From positions 1 through 64,000 of the forward strand of contig JAEVYU010000001.1 of the NCBI GenBank assembly GCA_023392595.1: a stretch of 64,000 nucleotides of DNA, in the 5' to 3' direction. A program made the translations under genes and the position numbers. Under the pieces are notes generated by a model. The model was not told where the DNA came from. It saw only the letters and a program-made list of their open reading frames with translations, and did not search any database. This document shows positions 1 through 6,774 of this stretch, in pieces; position 1 is the stretch's first letter, and each line of letters opens with the position of its first letter. The DNA is from Bacillota bacterium. Its GTDB lineage: Bacteria; Bacillota; UBA4882; UBA8346.

Positions 1-2
1 GT

Positions 3-542
3 GAAATGAAATCATCCAAGGGAGAAATGGAAAAAAGGTTTGATGAAATGAAATCATCCAAGGGAGAAATGAAAAAAAGGTTTGGTGAAATAAAATCATC
101 CAAGGGAGAAATGGAAAAAAGGTTTGATGAAATGAAATCATCCAAGGGAGAAATGGAAAAAAGGTTTGATGAAATGAAATCATCCAAGGGAGAAATGAAA
201 AAAAGGTTTGGTGAAATGAAATCATCCAAGGGAGAAATGAAAAAAAGGTTTGGTGAAATGAAATCATCCAAGGGAGAAATGGAAAAAAGGTTTGGTGAAA
301 TGAAATCATCCAAGGGAGAAACGCAATCAGAAATCACTGGGCTGCGGAAATTGTTTCAGTATAGCCCAAAGAACCGATTTCAGGGGTCGCGAGAGATGGT
401 AGACGAGCAGAAAATGCCGGTCATTGAGTCGCAACTTATTTTTAGGACGGAAAGCATCCTTTCGGCAAGGAATCGTTTATTTTCTAAACGACTGGCCCAA
501 GGATGGCCCCGCGGTTTAGATCCTGACGGAGATTGGGTATAG
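3..542 (+). CDS. 42-bp tandem-repeat ORF, 5' end outside the window
   Basis: The frame is open from the window edge, so the true start may lie upstream. It holds seven full 14-residue units (MKSSKGEMEKRFDE and close variants) plus a partial eighth. The units are strongly charged with a heptad-like pattern, so a long alpha-helix or coiled coil is likely. After the repeats comes a short helical stretch (TQSEITGLRKLF), then about 65 residues rich in Arg, Pro and Trp that look like read-through of non-coding DNA. Coiled-coil repeats of this kind occur in bacterial proteins of unknown role. No function can be named, and the array could equally be an expanded remnant of a larger gene. Confidence 0.4.
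   Translation, partial: EMKSSKGEMEKRFDEMKSSKGEMKKRFGEIKSSKGEMEKRFDEMKSSKGEMEKRFDEMKSSKGEMKKRFGEMKSSKGEMKKRFGEMKSSKGEMEKRFGEMKSSKGETQSEITGLRKLFQYSPKNRFQGSREMVDEQKMPVIESQLIFRTESILSARNRLFSKRLAQGWPRGLDPDGDWV
6..320 (+). repeat. 42-bp tandem repeat array
   Basis: Seven complete units start at 6, 48, 90, 132, 174, 216 and 258, and a partial unit starts at 300. Units differ by a few bases (Glu/Lys at residue 9, Asp/Gly at residue 13, one Met to Ile), and every unit keeps the reading frame. There are no spacers, so this is not a CRISPR array. The near identity of units implies recent expansion or homogenisation. Confidence 0.9.
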
Positions 543-1796
543 GGGCGATGTGGGGTGGAGGGGGTGTTGTAGAAAGATATGTATATTTCTTTCTTTGGAT
601 TGAATATCATTATTTCCTTTACGAATATTATTGTATTTTTTTACAGAATTTTCAATATCATCCGAAATAATATTTTGAGGGACATGGATTGCGGCGGCGG
701 GTTACTTTATTTATGACGCCTATAATGAATGACCAGTATTATGGTCCACGGATTTCACCGGCTGAGTTCCTGAGCGGCCAGGAACCAAAGAGCCGTTGGA
801 ACCTACGGATTCCAAACCTCCCTTTATTCATCCCGGTTTTTGAGGGTCTTCACCATCCATGGTCTTTCGACTGGCGATTATATGAGGCTTCCGAGGGCGA
901 CGGCTAAAAACGTCCTGTTTTAAAGCCGCGCTTTTCGACGTCGTGTCTCAAATGTCGGGGAGGGGTGATTGGGTCAAAAATCATAAAAAGCGGAAGAAAA
1001 GTTAGGAGGGTTATGAGGTGGAGGAGGGCATTTAAAAATGAAAGGCAATGCGGATTGATTTGGAAGAAAGATTGATGCGGGTGAATACCGGTTTTAACGG
1101 GGAAGGGATGAGACAGCCATGGGTTTTACCCGTAGATTGAGGGCGAAGGGATAGATAAAGAAAGATAAAATGAATGGCGATTGACATCTACACCCTCAAA
1201 CAAATCCCCACCAAACACTACCGCTATGATCTGAAGAATACCCAATCACCAGCCCTTTGATCTGCTACAAAATCCTCCAATACCTCCTCGATCTCAAATC
1301 CGAACCATGTCGAGTAGAGTTGCATTCGCAACTCTAAAAAAGAGCAAAGCTCTTTTGAAAATTCGGCATCATTTCATTAAACACCCGAAATAAAATCATT
1401 GGCATCTCGGGATTGAAAATCCCGTCATCATCGGTGTTGGCGGGAGGAAATCAGAAACCGCTGGAACTGGCCATCGTGAAATCGCCATGTTGGTTATGGT
1501 GGGATGTGTAGGCATATGGTGGGATTTTAAAAAAAGAAAAAATATTAGAAAGGCAAAAAATTATGGAGGGGCAGGAGGCGATAAAAATGAAAGGCATGGG
1601 TTATGGGATAGGGCGGAGTTTTAAAAATAAGAATGGCCGGGGTGGGGTGATTTGGTTAAGAAACCCGTTCGTTGTTGTCAAAAAATTAAAATAGTGGGAT
1701 AATTTAAAATGTAATTAAAATATTTCGAAGAGAAACTGAACAAGGTTTGTTACATTTGGTTGGTTTGGCGTCAAAAGGCACCGGAGGCGCGGAGAA
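543..1796. other. long gene-poor stretch with short-loop hairpins
   Basis: No convincing gene is seen. Three perfect short-loop hairpins lie close together: 1317-1334 (7-bp stem, loop ATTC), 1338-1356 (8-bp stem, loop AAA) and 1408-1424 (7-bp stem, loop GAA). Two purine-rich stretches, about 990-1050 and 1545-1610, resemble each other (both contain AAAAATGAAAGGCA), suggesting an old duplication. A 28-codon frame at 1174-1260 is followed in another frame by about 27 codons, a possible decayed gene, but no family is recognisable. Confidence 0.5.
1767..1794 (+). repeat. degenerate copy of the GC-rich dispersed repeat (R1)
   Basis: This stretch ends in GGAGGCGCGGAGAAATGAG, close to the end of the other copies, and it runs straight into the start of the GxxExxY gene. 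Its GGAG doubles as the only Shine-Dalgarno-like sequence for that gene. Its middle (GGCGTCAAAAGGCACCGG) is closer to the copy at 2209 than to the canonical 27-mer. Confidence 0.5.
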
Positions 1797-2177
1797 ATGA
1801 GAGAAAATGAAATTGGGACAATCATAGTGGAAGCGGCAATTATTGTCCATCGCGAACTCGGACCGGGCCTGCTTGAGTCGGTATATATGATCATATTGGA
1901 ATACGAGCTGAAGCAGAGGGGTTTACAGGTTGATCGGGAAGTGCCGATTCCGATTGTATATAAAGGAATACAATTTGATGAGGGTTTCCGGGCAGATCTG
2001 ATTGTGGAAGGAAAAGTGATCGTGGAGCTAAAGTCGGTAGAGCATGTGATGGCAGCTCATAAAAAGCAAGTCCAAACCTATTTGAGGCTCACTGGTTGCA
2101 AGCTGGGGTACTTGCTCAACTTCGGAGAGGAACTCATGAAAACGGGAATCACACGATGTGTTAATGGTCTTGAGTGA
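1797..2177 (+). CDS. GxxExxY family protein (PD-(D/E)XK nuclease fold)
   Basis: 126 residues, the usual length of the family. The defining motif GLLESVY is at residues 24-30. A PD-(D/E)XK-like core follows: Asp67 in FRADLIV, then Glu77-x-Lys79 in VIVELKSV. These are the expected metal-binding and catalytic positions of a restriction-endonuclease fold. The biological role of the family is not established. It is widespread, often multi-copy, and typically sits among dispersed GC-rich repeats, as here. The start was chosen because the GGAG of the flanking repeat lies just upstream, although the spacing is short. A truncated second copy of its 3' end lies about 290 bp downstream. Confidence 0.85.
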   Translation: MRENEIGTIIVEAAIIVHRELGPGLLESVYMIILEYELKQRGLQVDREVPIPIVYKGIQFDEGFRADLIVEGKVIVELKSVEHVMAAHKKQVQTYLRLTGCKLGYLLNFGEELMKTGITRCVNGLE

Positions 2178-2208
2178 ATGATAGTAGTGCGCTGGGGGAA
2201 TTTATTAT

Positions 2209-2252
2209 CTCCCGCAGAGGCGTCGGCACCAAGAGGTGCCGCAGGCGCAGAG
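2209..2252 (+). repeat. dispersed GC-rich repeat with an extra hairpin (R2)
   Basis: Left and right parts match the 27-mer found at 2491 (CTCCCGCAGAGGCG and AGGCGCAGAG). The central CGG is replaced by about 20 nt that form a perfect hairpin, CGGCACC-AAGA-GGTGCCG. It follows the stop of the GxxExxY gene. Confidence 0.8.
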
Positions 2253-2298
2253 GAATGAGAGAAAAGTACAACGGAATAAAAAGAAAAGGAGTAATGAA

Positions 2299-2424
2299 AT
2301 GAAACAGTATACGAATCTTGATGGAGACTCTAATGTGGCTGGATATGAAACGGGGGCTGATTTTATAAGAGTGCAAGTTAAAAATCGTTCTGTATACCTT
2401 TATACTTATGCGAGTGCCTTATGA
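2299..2424 (+). pseudogene. truncated KTSC-like small protein gene
   Basis: 41 residues starting MKQYTNLDGDSNVAGYETG and reaching VYLYTYASA. This matches my memory of the N-terminal two thirds of a common small family whose members continue with a Gly and a helical Met-Lys-x-Leu-Ala region ending near 65-70 residues. AAAGGAG stands about 9 nt before the ATG, so the start looks genuine. The reading ends exactly where similarity to the 3' end of the GxxExxY gene begins (about 2418), so the gene was cut by a recombination junction. The function of the family is unknown to me. Confidence 0.5.
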
Positions 2425-2462
2425 AATCGGGGATTACACACGGTGTGTCAATGGGCTTGAGT
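2418..2462 (+). pseudogene. 3'-end remnant of a second GxxExxY gene
   Basis: Encodes MKSGITHGVSMGL, matching the C-terminus MKTGITRCVNGL of the intact GxxExxY protein. The similarity continues past the stop (GTGCGCTGGGGGAATTT) into the next GC-rich repeat. The block 2133-2252 is therefore duplicated as 2418-2517. Only the last dozen or so codons remain, so it makes no functional protein. Confidence 0.6.
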
Positions 2463-2490
2463 GTTAGTGGTGCGCTGGGGGAATTTTTAT

Positions 2491-2517
2491 CTCCCGCAGA
2501 GGCGCGGAGGCGCAGAG
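2491..2517 (+). repeat. 27-bp dispersed GC-rich repeat (R3)
   Basis: Begins CTCCCGCAGAGGCGCGG and ends GGCGCAGAG. It is the exact reverse complement of the elements at 6694-6720 and 9290-9316. It lies between the accessory fragments and the SIR2-HerA pair, so that pair is bracketed by inverted copies. Confidence 0.9.
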
Positions 2518-2649
2518 GAATGATGGGAAAGTATGATGCCATATTTCATGTAAAAAAAGGGAAAAACAATTTTGTATTAAAGGTAACTGGGGAGATAATA
2601 TGCTTTGTAATATATATTTAGGTTTACTTTTAAAAGGCGGTGAGTAAAT

Positions 2650-3990
2650 ATGCAATCAATTGATTGGTCTAAAAAGAATATAGCTAAAATAGGTACAGAG
2701 CCAATAATTACTGAAGAAAGCTTCCCTTGTTTAGTCGATGGTGATATGAATGGATTTAATGAAAGCACAAAAAAACAATTTAAAAATCTTCGCGAAAAAA
2801 TCGAACCTTGGCTAACTGCGTTATTTCAAAGTGAACATCTTTCCTTGCTTATAGGAACAGGATTAACAACTGGTGTAACGTCGATTGCCAAGTGTAAAGC
2901 ACCCGGAATGGAAATACCGTCGGAAATTAATATATATAGAGACGAAATTAAAAAAAGAGCAACAGAAAGTGCCAATAAGATGAATCGCGGTGCTGCGAAC
3001 TGTGAGGACTTTTATCGATGCGCCTTTGAGGTCCTTGCAGGTATGAAGATTATAAATGATCCACAAACAAATACTTTTAATAATGAACTTAACTCAGCGA
3101 TTATATCTTTTATTAATAAAATAATCAATGGGGAAACATTATTTCGAAATAAACTTGAAGAGTCTTCAGTAGAAGCAGAATTAGCATTGTTATATTTAAA
3201 ATCTTTTCTTATGAGTTTTTCTTCGAGAACGGCTTCGCGTGAACGTTTAAATATCTTTACTACTAACTATGATCGGTTTATAGAGTATGCGTTAGATGAT
3301 GCGGGCATTTTTTGGTTAGATCGTTTCTTTGGTAAGTTAAAACCAATATTTCGTAATATCCGATTAGAATTGGATTATCACTATAATCCACCTGGAATAC
3401 GGGGAGAACCTCGTTATGTGGAAGGAGTTGTTAGATTCACGAAACTACACGGTTCAATAGATTGGGCTCAGGAAAAGCATGAAATTATTCGGATGCCTTG
3501 GCCCTTTGGTTATGCATCTTCAGTTAATCCTTTAAATGGTAACGCATTGGATAAGATTATTATTTACCCAAATGCTGCTAAGGATATAGAGACTACATTT
3601 TATCCCTATGCTGAATTGTTTAGAGATTTTGCATCATCAATATGTCGTCCAAATTCAGTTATTGTTACTTATGGTTATGGATTTGGTGATGATCATATTA
3701 ATCGGGTGTTATCAGATGCACTCACAATCCCATCAGCTCATTTGTGTGTTATTTCATTTGATAATGCTTCGGGACGCATTGAAAACTTTTTAAAAAATCA
3801 AAATTTCGCGCAGGTAACATTATTAATGGGAAACCATTTTGGTGAGTTAAAAAATTTAGTAGATAATTATCTTCCTAAACCAGCAATTGACAGGATATCG
3901 AAGAGAATGGCGGAGATCAAAAAAATAAGGAAGGAAGCAGATGTAGAAAATACCAATGAAGAAGCAGGAATCGAGGAGAGTACACTATGA
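2650..3990 (+). CDS. SIR2-domain protein of a SIR2-HerA defence pair
   Basis: 446 residues. The SIR2 nucleotide-binding motif is IGTGLTTG (68-75). It is followed by FTTNYDRF (203-210), KLHGSIDW (265-272) with the presumed catalytic His267, and VIVTYGYGFGDD (337-348), the usual order of the SIR2_2-like domain. Family members associated with HerA hydrolyse NAD+ and take part in anti-phage defence by NAD+ depletion. That activity here is inferred from family and context. A GGCGGTGAG element precedes the ATG. The stop overlaps the HerA start by 4 bp (ATGA), so the two are translationally coupled. The codons are markedly A/T-rich compared with the core genes downstream, which suggests horizontal acquisition. 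The last 30 residues are charged and probably disordered. Confidence 0.9.
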   Translation: MQSIDWSKKNIAKIGTEPIITEESFPCLVDGDMNGFNESTKKQFKNLREKIEPWLTALFQSEHLSLLIGTGLTTGVTSIAKCKAPGMEIPSEINIYRDEIKKRATESANKMNRGAANCEDFYRCAFEVLAGMKIINDPQTNTFNNELNSAIISFINKIINGETLFRNKLEESSVEAELALLYLKSFLMSFSSRTASRERLNIFTTNYDRFIEYALDDAGIFWLDRFFGKLKPIFRNIRLELDYHYNPPGIRGEPRYVEGVVRFTKLHGSIDWAQEKHEIIRMPWPFGYASSVNPLNGNALDKIIIYPNAAKDIETTFYPYAELFRDFASSICRPNSVIVTYGYGFGDDHINRVLSDALTIPSAHLCVISFDNASGRIENFLKNQNFAQVTLLMGNHFGELKNLVDNYLPKPAIDRISKRMAEIKKIRKEADVENTNEEAGIEESTL

Positions 3991-6119
3991 ATTGGGATTT
4001 TGATGCAATGCGCCAAAATGTTATAGGTACAGTTGATGCGGTTTCTGCTTCGGAAATTAAAGTTTTACTAGAAGTACAAGCACCTCAAAATATAGCATTT
4101 AATACAGGTGTCCCGACAAGATTTCCTCGGATTAATGGTTATGTTTTAATACCTAATGAAGTTGGGGCACTGGTTGGAATGATTACTTCGATTGGGATAG
4201 AACATTCAAAGTATCCAGCTCGCAAAGGTTTCAAGGACTTTGATCTTTTAGAATTACCTTTCCCTTTGCGTAAAATGTATTTAGTTCCGGTAGGGACTTT
4301 AAGCCATCAAGATAATAATATCCATGAGTCTGTATATTTATTAGATCGTGGTGTTTTCAACTTTCCTTCAGTAGGTGATCCCGTTATTATTCCTACTGCC
4401 GAACAGGAGAAAGCTATATTAGAAATCAATGATCTCCAGGCAGTGGTCCATATAGGAAATGCTGCACAAAACAACGCAATTCCAATCAAAGTAGATCCAG
4501 ATAAACTTTTTGGGCGTCATTTAGCAGTACTTGGTAACACAGGTAGTGGAAAATCTTGTACAGTAGCTGGATTGATTAGGTGGTCTTTAGAAGCAGCCGA
4601 AAGGAAACGAAAAGATTATGAAATGCCAGTAAATGCACGATTTATTATTCTTGATCCCAATGGAGAATATAGTCGAGCATTTAGTGATGAAAATGATCCA
4701 TTTAAAGATTCAGTAATTAAGTATGAAGTTCATCTTCCAGACCTGCAAAAAGACAACTCAGAATCGTTTGCAATTCCAGCCTGGTTCTGGAATTGTAATG
4801 AATGGATTTCTTATACTAGGGCAGCGCCAGGAATTCAAAGGCCGATATTAATTGATGCTTTATCAGCTATAAAATCAGGAAGGGAAATAGAAGCATCCCG
4901 ATTAAAACCAATATATGATGAAGTTTCTGGATATAAACGACTTATTGACATTTGTATAAGCCAAATAGCAAGCTATCAAAGCGGAGTTAATCTTTATTCC
5001 TTAAGTCAAACTATTAAGAATTTAAATGAAGATTTAAAAATGTGGAGAAGTAAAAGTTCAGAAGAATTAGATATCAATCAAGCCCTAGAAAGTCTTGAAG
5101 TTAAGGTAAAGGAAATAAGTGATTCGCATTTTAATGGAAAAGGTTTTCCCATAGGTTTTTCAGCTAATAGCTTAACTCCAATAGCAACTGGTTTATCGGA
5201 ATTATTAGAATTATTTCCTGAAGATATAATACAAACAGAAACTGGACCTGATGTACCGAAAGAATTTGACTTATCAAGGATTGGAGAATATATTCAAGCA
5301 TCCGCCTTAATTAATGATCGCGATATGCGTAATTTTACAGCATCATTGGAATTTCGAGTTCGAACATTATTTTCGGATATTCGATTGAAAAGTATTATTA
5401 ATCCTGAATCGGCAATTAGCTTTTTAGAATGGATTGAACAATTCCTTGGAAAAGCAAATAAAGATTGTAGATATGGTCGAGTCTCTATTATTAATCTTTC
5501 ACTTGTTCCCAGTGATATTATTCATATGATAGTGGCTATTTTTTCTCGTTTAATTCTTGAAGCCCATCAACGCTATCGTAGAAAGAATGGTATTGAGCTT
5601 CCAACAACATTAGTTCTTGAAGAAGCGCATTCCTTTATTCGACATGTTCCAAGTGATGATGATATGAGTTATTCGAGATTGTGCCGAGACACTTTTGAAA
5701 GGATAGCAAGAGAGGGTCGCAAATTTGGATTAGGTCTTCTTTTATCTTCACAACGACCTTCTGAACTCTCAACAACGGTTCTATCACAGTGCAACACATT
5801 TATTCTCCATCGGCTTGTTAATGATAAAGATCAGGAATATGTAAGAAGATTAGTTCCTGATAATATTAGTGGATTATTAAATGAGCTACCAAATTTGCCT
5901 ACCCGAAAAGCGATTATGGTTGGCTGGGCAACCCAAATTCCTGTTTTAATGGAGATTAGGGAACTTCCTGATGAACAAAGACCACAATCCTCTGATCCAG
6001 AATTTTGGAATGTTTGGACTGGAAAGGAAAAAGTGCCTCGAAAATTTAATTGGGATGAAGTTGTTAGTGAATGGCAAGGAAAATCTGTTAATTTACAAAA
6101 GGATTTCGAAGAGCGATAG
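3987..6119 (+). CDS. HerA-like ATPase of a SIR2-HerA defence pair
   Basis: 710 residues. Residues 1-170 form a beta-rich N-terminal region of HerA type. Walker A is GNTGSGKS (183-190). A long helical insertion covers roughly 300-480. Walker B is TLVLEEAHSFI near residue 545, followed by FERIAREGRKFG, the arginine-finger region, and LLLSSQRPSEL, typical of HerA/FtsK-type hexameric translocases. In characterised SIR2-HerA systems, HerA assembles with the SIR2 protein into a large complex and DNA or nucleotide sensing controls NADase activity; this is inferred here. The gene is coupled to the SIR2 gene through a 4-bp overlap. All motifs look intact, so the pair should be functional. Confidence 0.92.
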   Translation: MNWDFDAMRQNVIGTVDAVSASEIKVLLEVQAPQNIAFNTGVPTRFPRINGYVLIPNEVGALVGMITSIGIEHSKYPARKGFKDFDLLELPFPLRKMYLVPVGTLSHQDNNIHESVYLLDRGVFNFPSVGDPVIIPTAEQEKAILEINDLQAVVHIGNAAQNNAIPIKVDPDKLFGRHLAVLGNTGSGKSCTVAGLIRWSLEAAERKRKDYEMPVNARFIILDPNGEYSRAFSDENDPFKDSVIKYEVHLPDLQKDNSESFAIPAWFWNCNEWISYTRAAPGIQRPILIDALSAIKSGREIEASRLKPIYDEVSGYKRLIDICISQIASYQSGVNLYSLSQTIKNLNEDLKMWRSKSSEELDINQALESLEVKVKEISDSHFNGKGFPIGFSANSLTPIATGLSELLELFPEDIIQTETGPDVPKEFDLSRIGEYIQASALINDRDMRNFTASLEFRVRTLFSDIRLKSIINPESAISFLEWIEQFLGKANKDCRYGRVSIINLSLVPSDIIHMIVAIFSRLILEAHQRYRRKNGIELPTTLVLEEAHSFIRHVPSDDDMSYSRLCRDTFERIAREGRKFGLGLLLSSQRPSELSTTVLSQCNTFILHRLVNDKDQEYVRRLVPDNISGLLNELPNLPTRKAIMVGWATQIPVLMEIRELPDEQRPQSSDPEFWNVWTGKEKVPRKFNWDEVVSEWQGKSVNLQKDFEER

Positions 6120-6146
6120 TATCTATACTGAATGGAGGTGTTATTA

Positions 6147-6637
6147 TTGGAAAATATCATTAAAATAGGATTTTATATTTTGTTATTGATACCAGGTTTT
6201 ATATATATTCAAGTATTGGAATACCACTTTTTGAAAGAGAATAAACCTCAATTCGAAAAGATGTTTCAAATTGTTTTAGGGAGTGCTTTTATATGGTTTA
6301 TTTCTATTATTTCCCCAATATGGTGGCCATTTGGTGGGAAAAGGTCTTTAATAATCGATACTATAACAAAAACATTTTCTCATGATCAAACGCTTAAAGA
6401 AGTAACAACAAAAATATCGCTAAAAATGAAATTATCAGTGCATTAATCTTCTTTTTTATTTCTGTTTATTTGTGGACTTTTTTAGTTGCAAATATATGGT
6501 CGATTTTTCGCAAAACCAAATGGTTTGATTTAATTTTTACAAAAATAACTGGGCGAGATTGGCATTCTTCAGTTTGTTATAAGTTCTTCCGTGAAAATCT
6601 AGACAAACCTGTCTCGGTAGTAAAAGGCCTCAAGTAA
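6147..6637 (+). pseudogene. DUF6338-like membrane protein gene, frameshifted and 3'-truncated
   Basis: The start is TTG at 6147, six bases after GGAGGTG. The first frame encodes a hydrophobic segment (IIKIGFYILLLIPGFIYIQV) and a second one (IVLGSAFIWFISIISP). It stops at 6446. The -1 frame continues without a break from about 6410 with another membrane segment (IISALIFFFISVYLWTF) and GRDWHSSVCYKFF. Changing a run of five A residues near 6410 to six restores one frame of about 163 residues. The layout, with N-terminal helices then a soluble Trp-containing start, resembles DUF6338 proteins that occur in defence islands. The normal C-terminal domain is missing: the frame ends exactly where a copied piece of the helicase gene begins. 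The frameshift might be an assembly error; the truncation is not. Confidence 0.6.
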
Positions 6638-6693
6638 TGCAAACAGTAAGAACTATCAATTGAATGAATTTACTAATAATGTAATCCCAGATA
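6622..6693 (+). repeat. partial copy A of the helicase gene 5' region
   Basis: About 72 bp that align, with about 13 mismatches, to the helicase coding DNA around 6881-6955 (residues about 36-60). Shared blocks include ATGCAAAC, AATGAATT and AATAATGTAATCCC/ATAATGTAATCCC. The similarity stops at GATACTC/GATTCTC, where the GC-rich repeat begins. It also truncates the preceding membrane gene. Confidence 0.8.
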
Positions 6694-6720
6694 CTCTGCG
6701 CCTCCGCGCCTCTGCGGGAG
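6694..6720 (-). repeat. 27-bp dispersed GC-rich repeat (R4)
   Basis: Reverse complement of the element at 2491-2517 without a mismatch. On this strand it reads CTCTGCGCC TCCGCGCCT with a 9-nt period. It lies between partial helicase copy A and the intact helicase gene. Confidence 0.92.
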
Positions 6721-6774
6721 AATAAAAAAATAGACATGAATTATTATTCATATCACACTCTGGAGTTATAATCC

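Noticed and set aside
6..320. Possible CRISPR array
   Set aside because: The units are contiguous and coding, with no spacers and no cas genes.
689..907. 72-codon forward frame
   Set aside because: Composition is not protein-like (many Pro, Arg, Trp), there is no ribosome binding site, and it lies in a decayed stretch.
1174..1343. Possible frameshifted gene remnant in two frames
   Set aside because: The two short frames read plausibly, but no family could be recognised and chance cannot be excluded.
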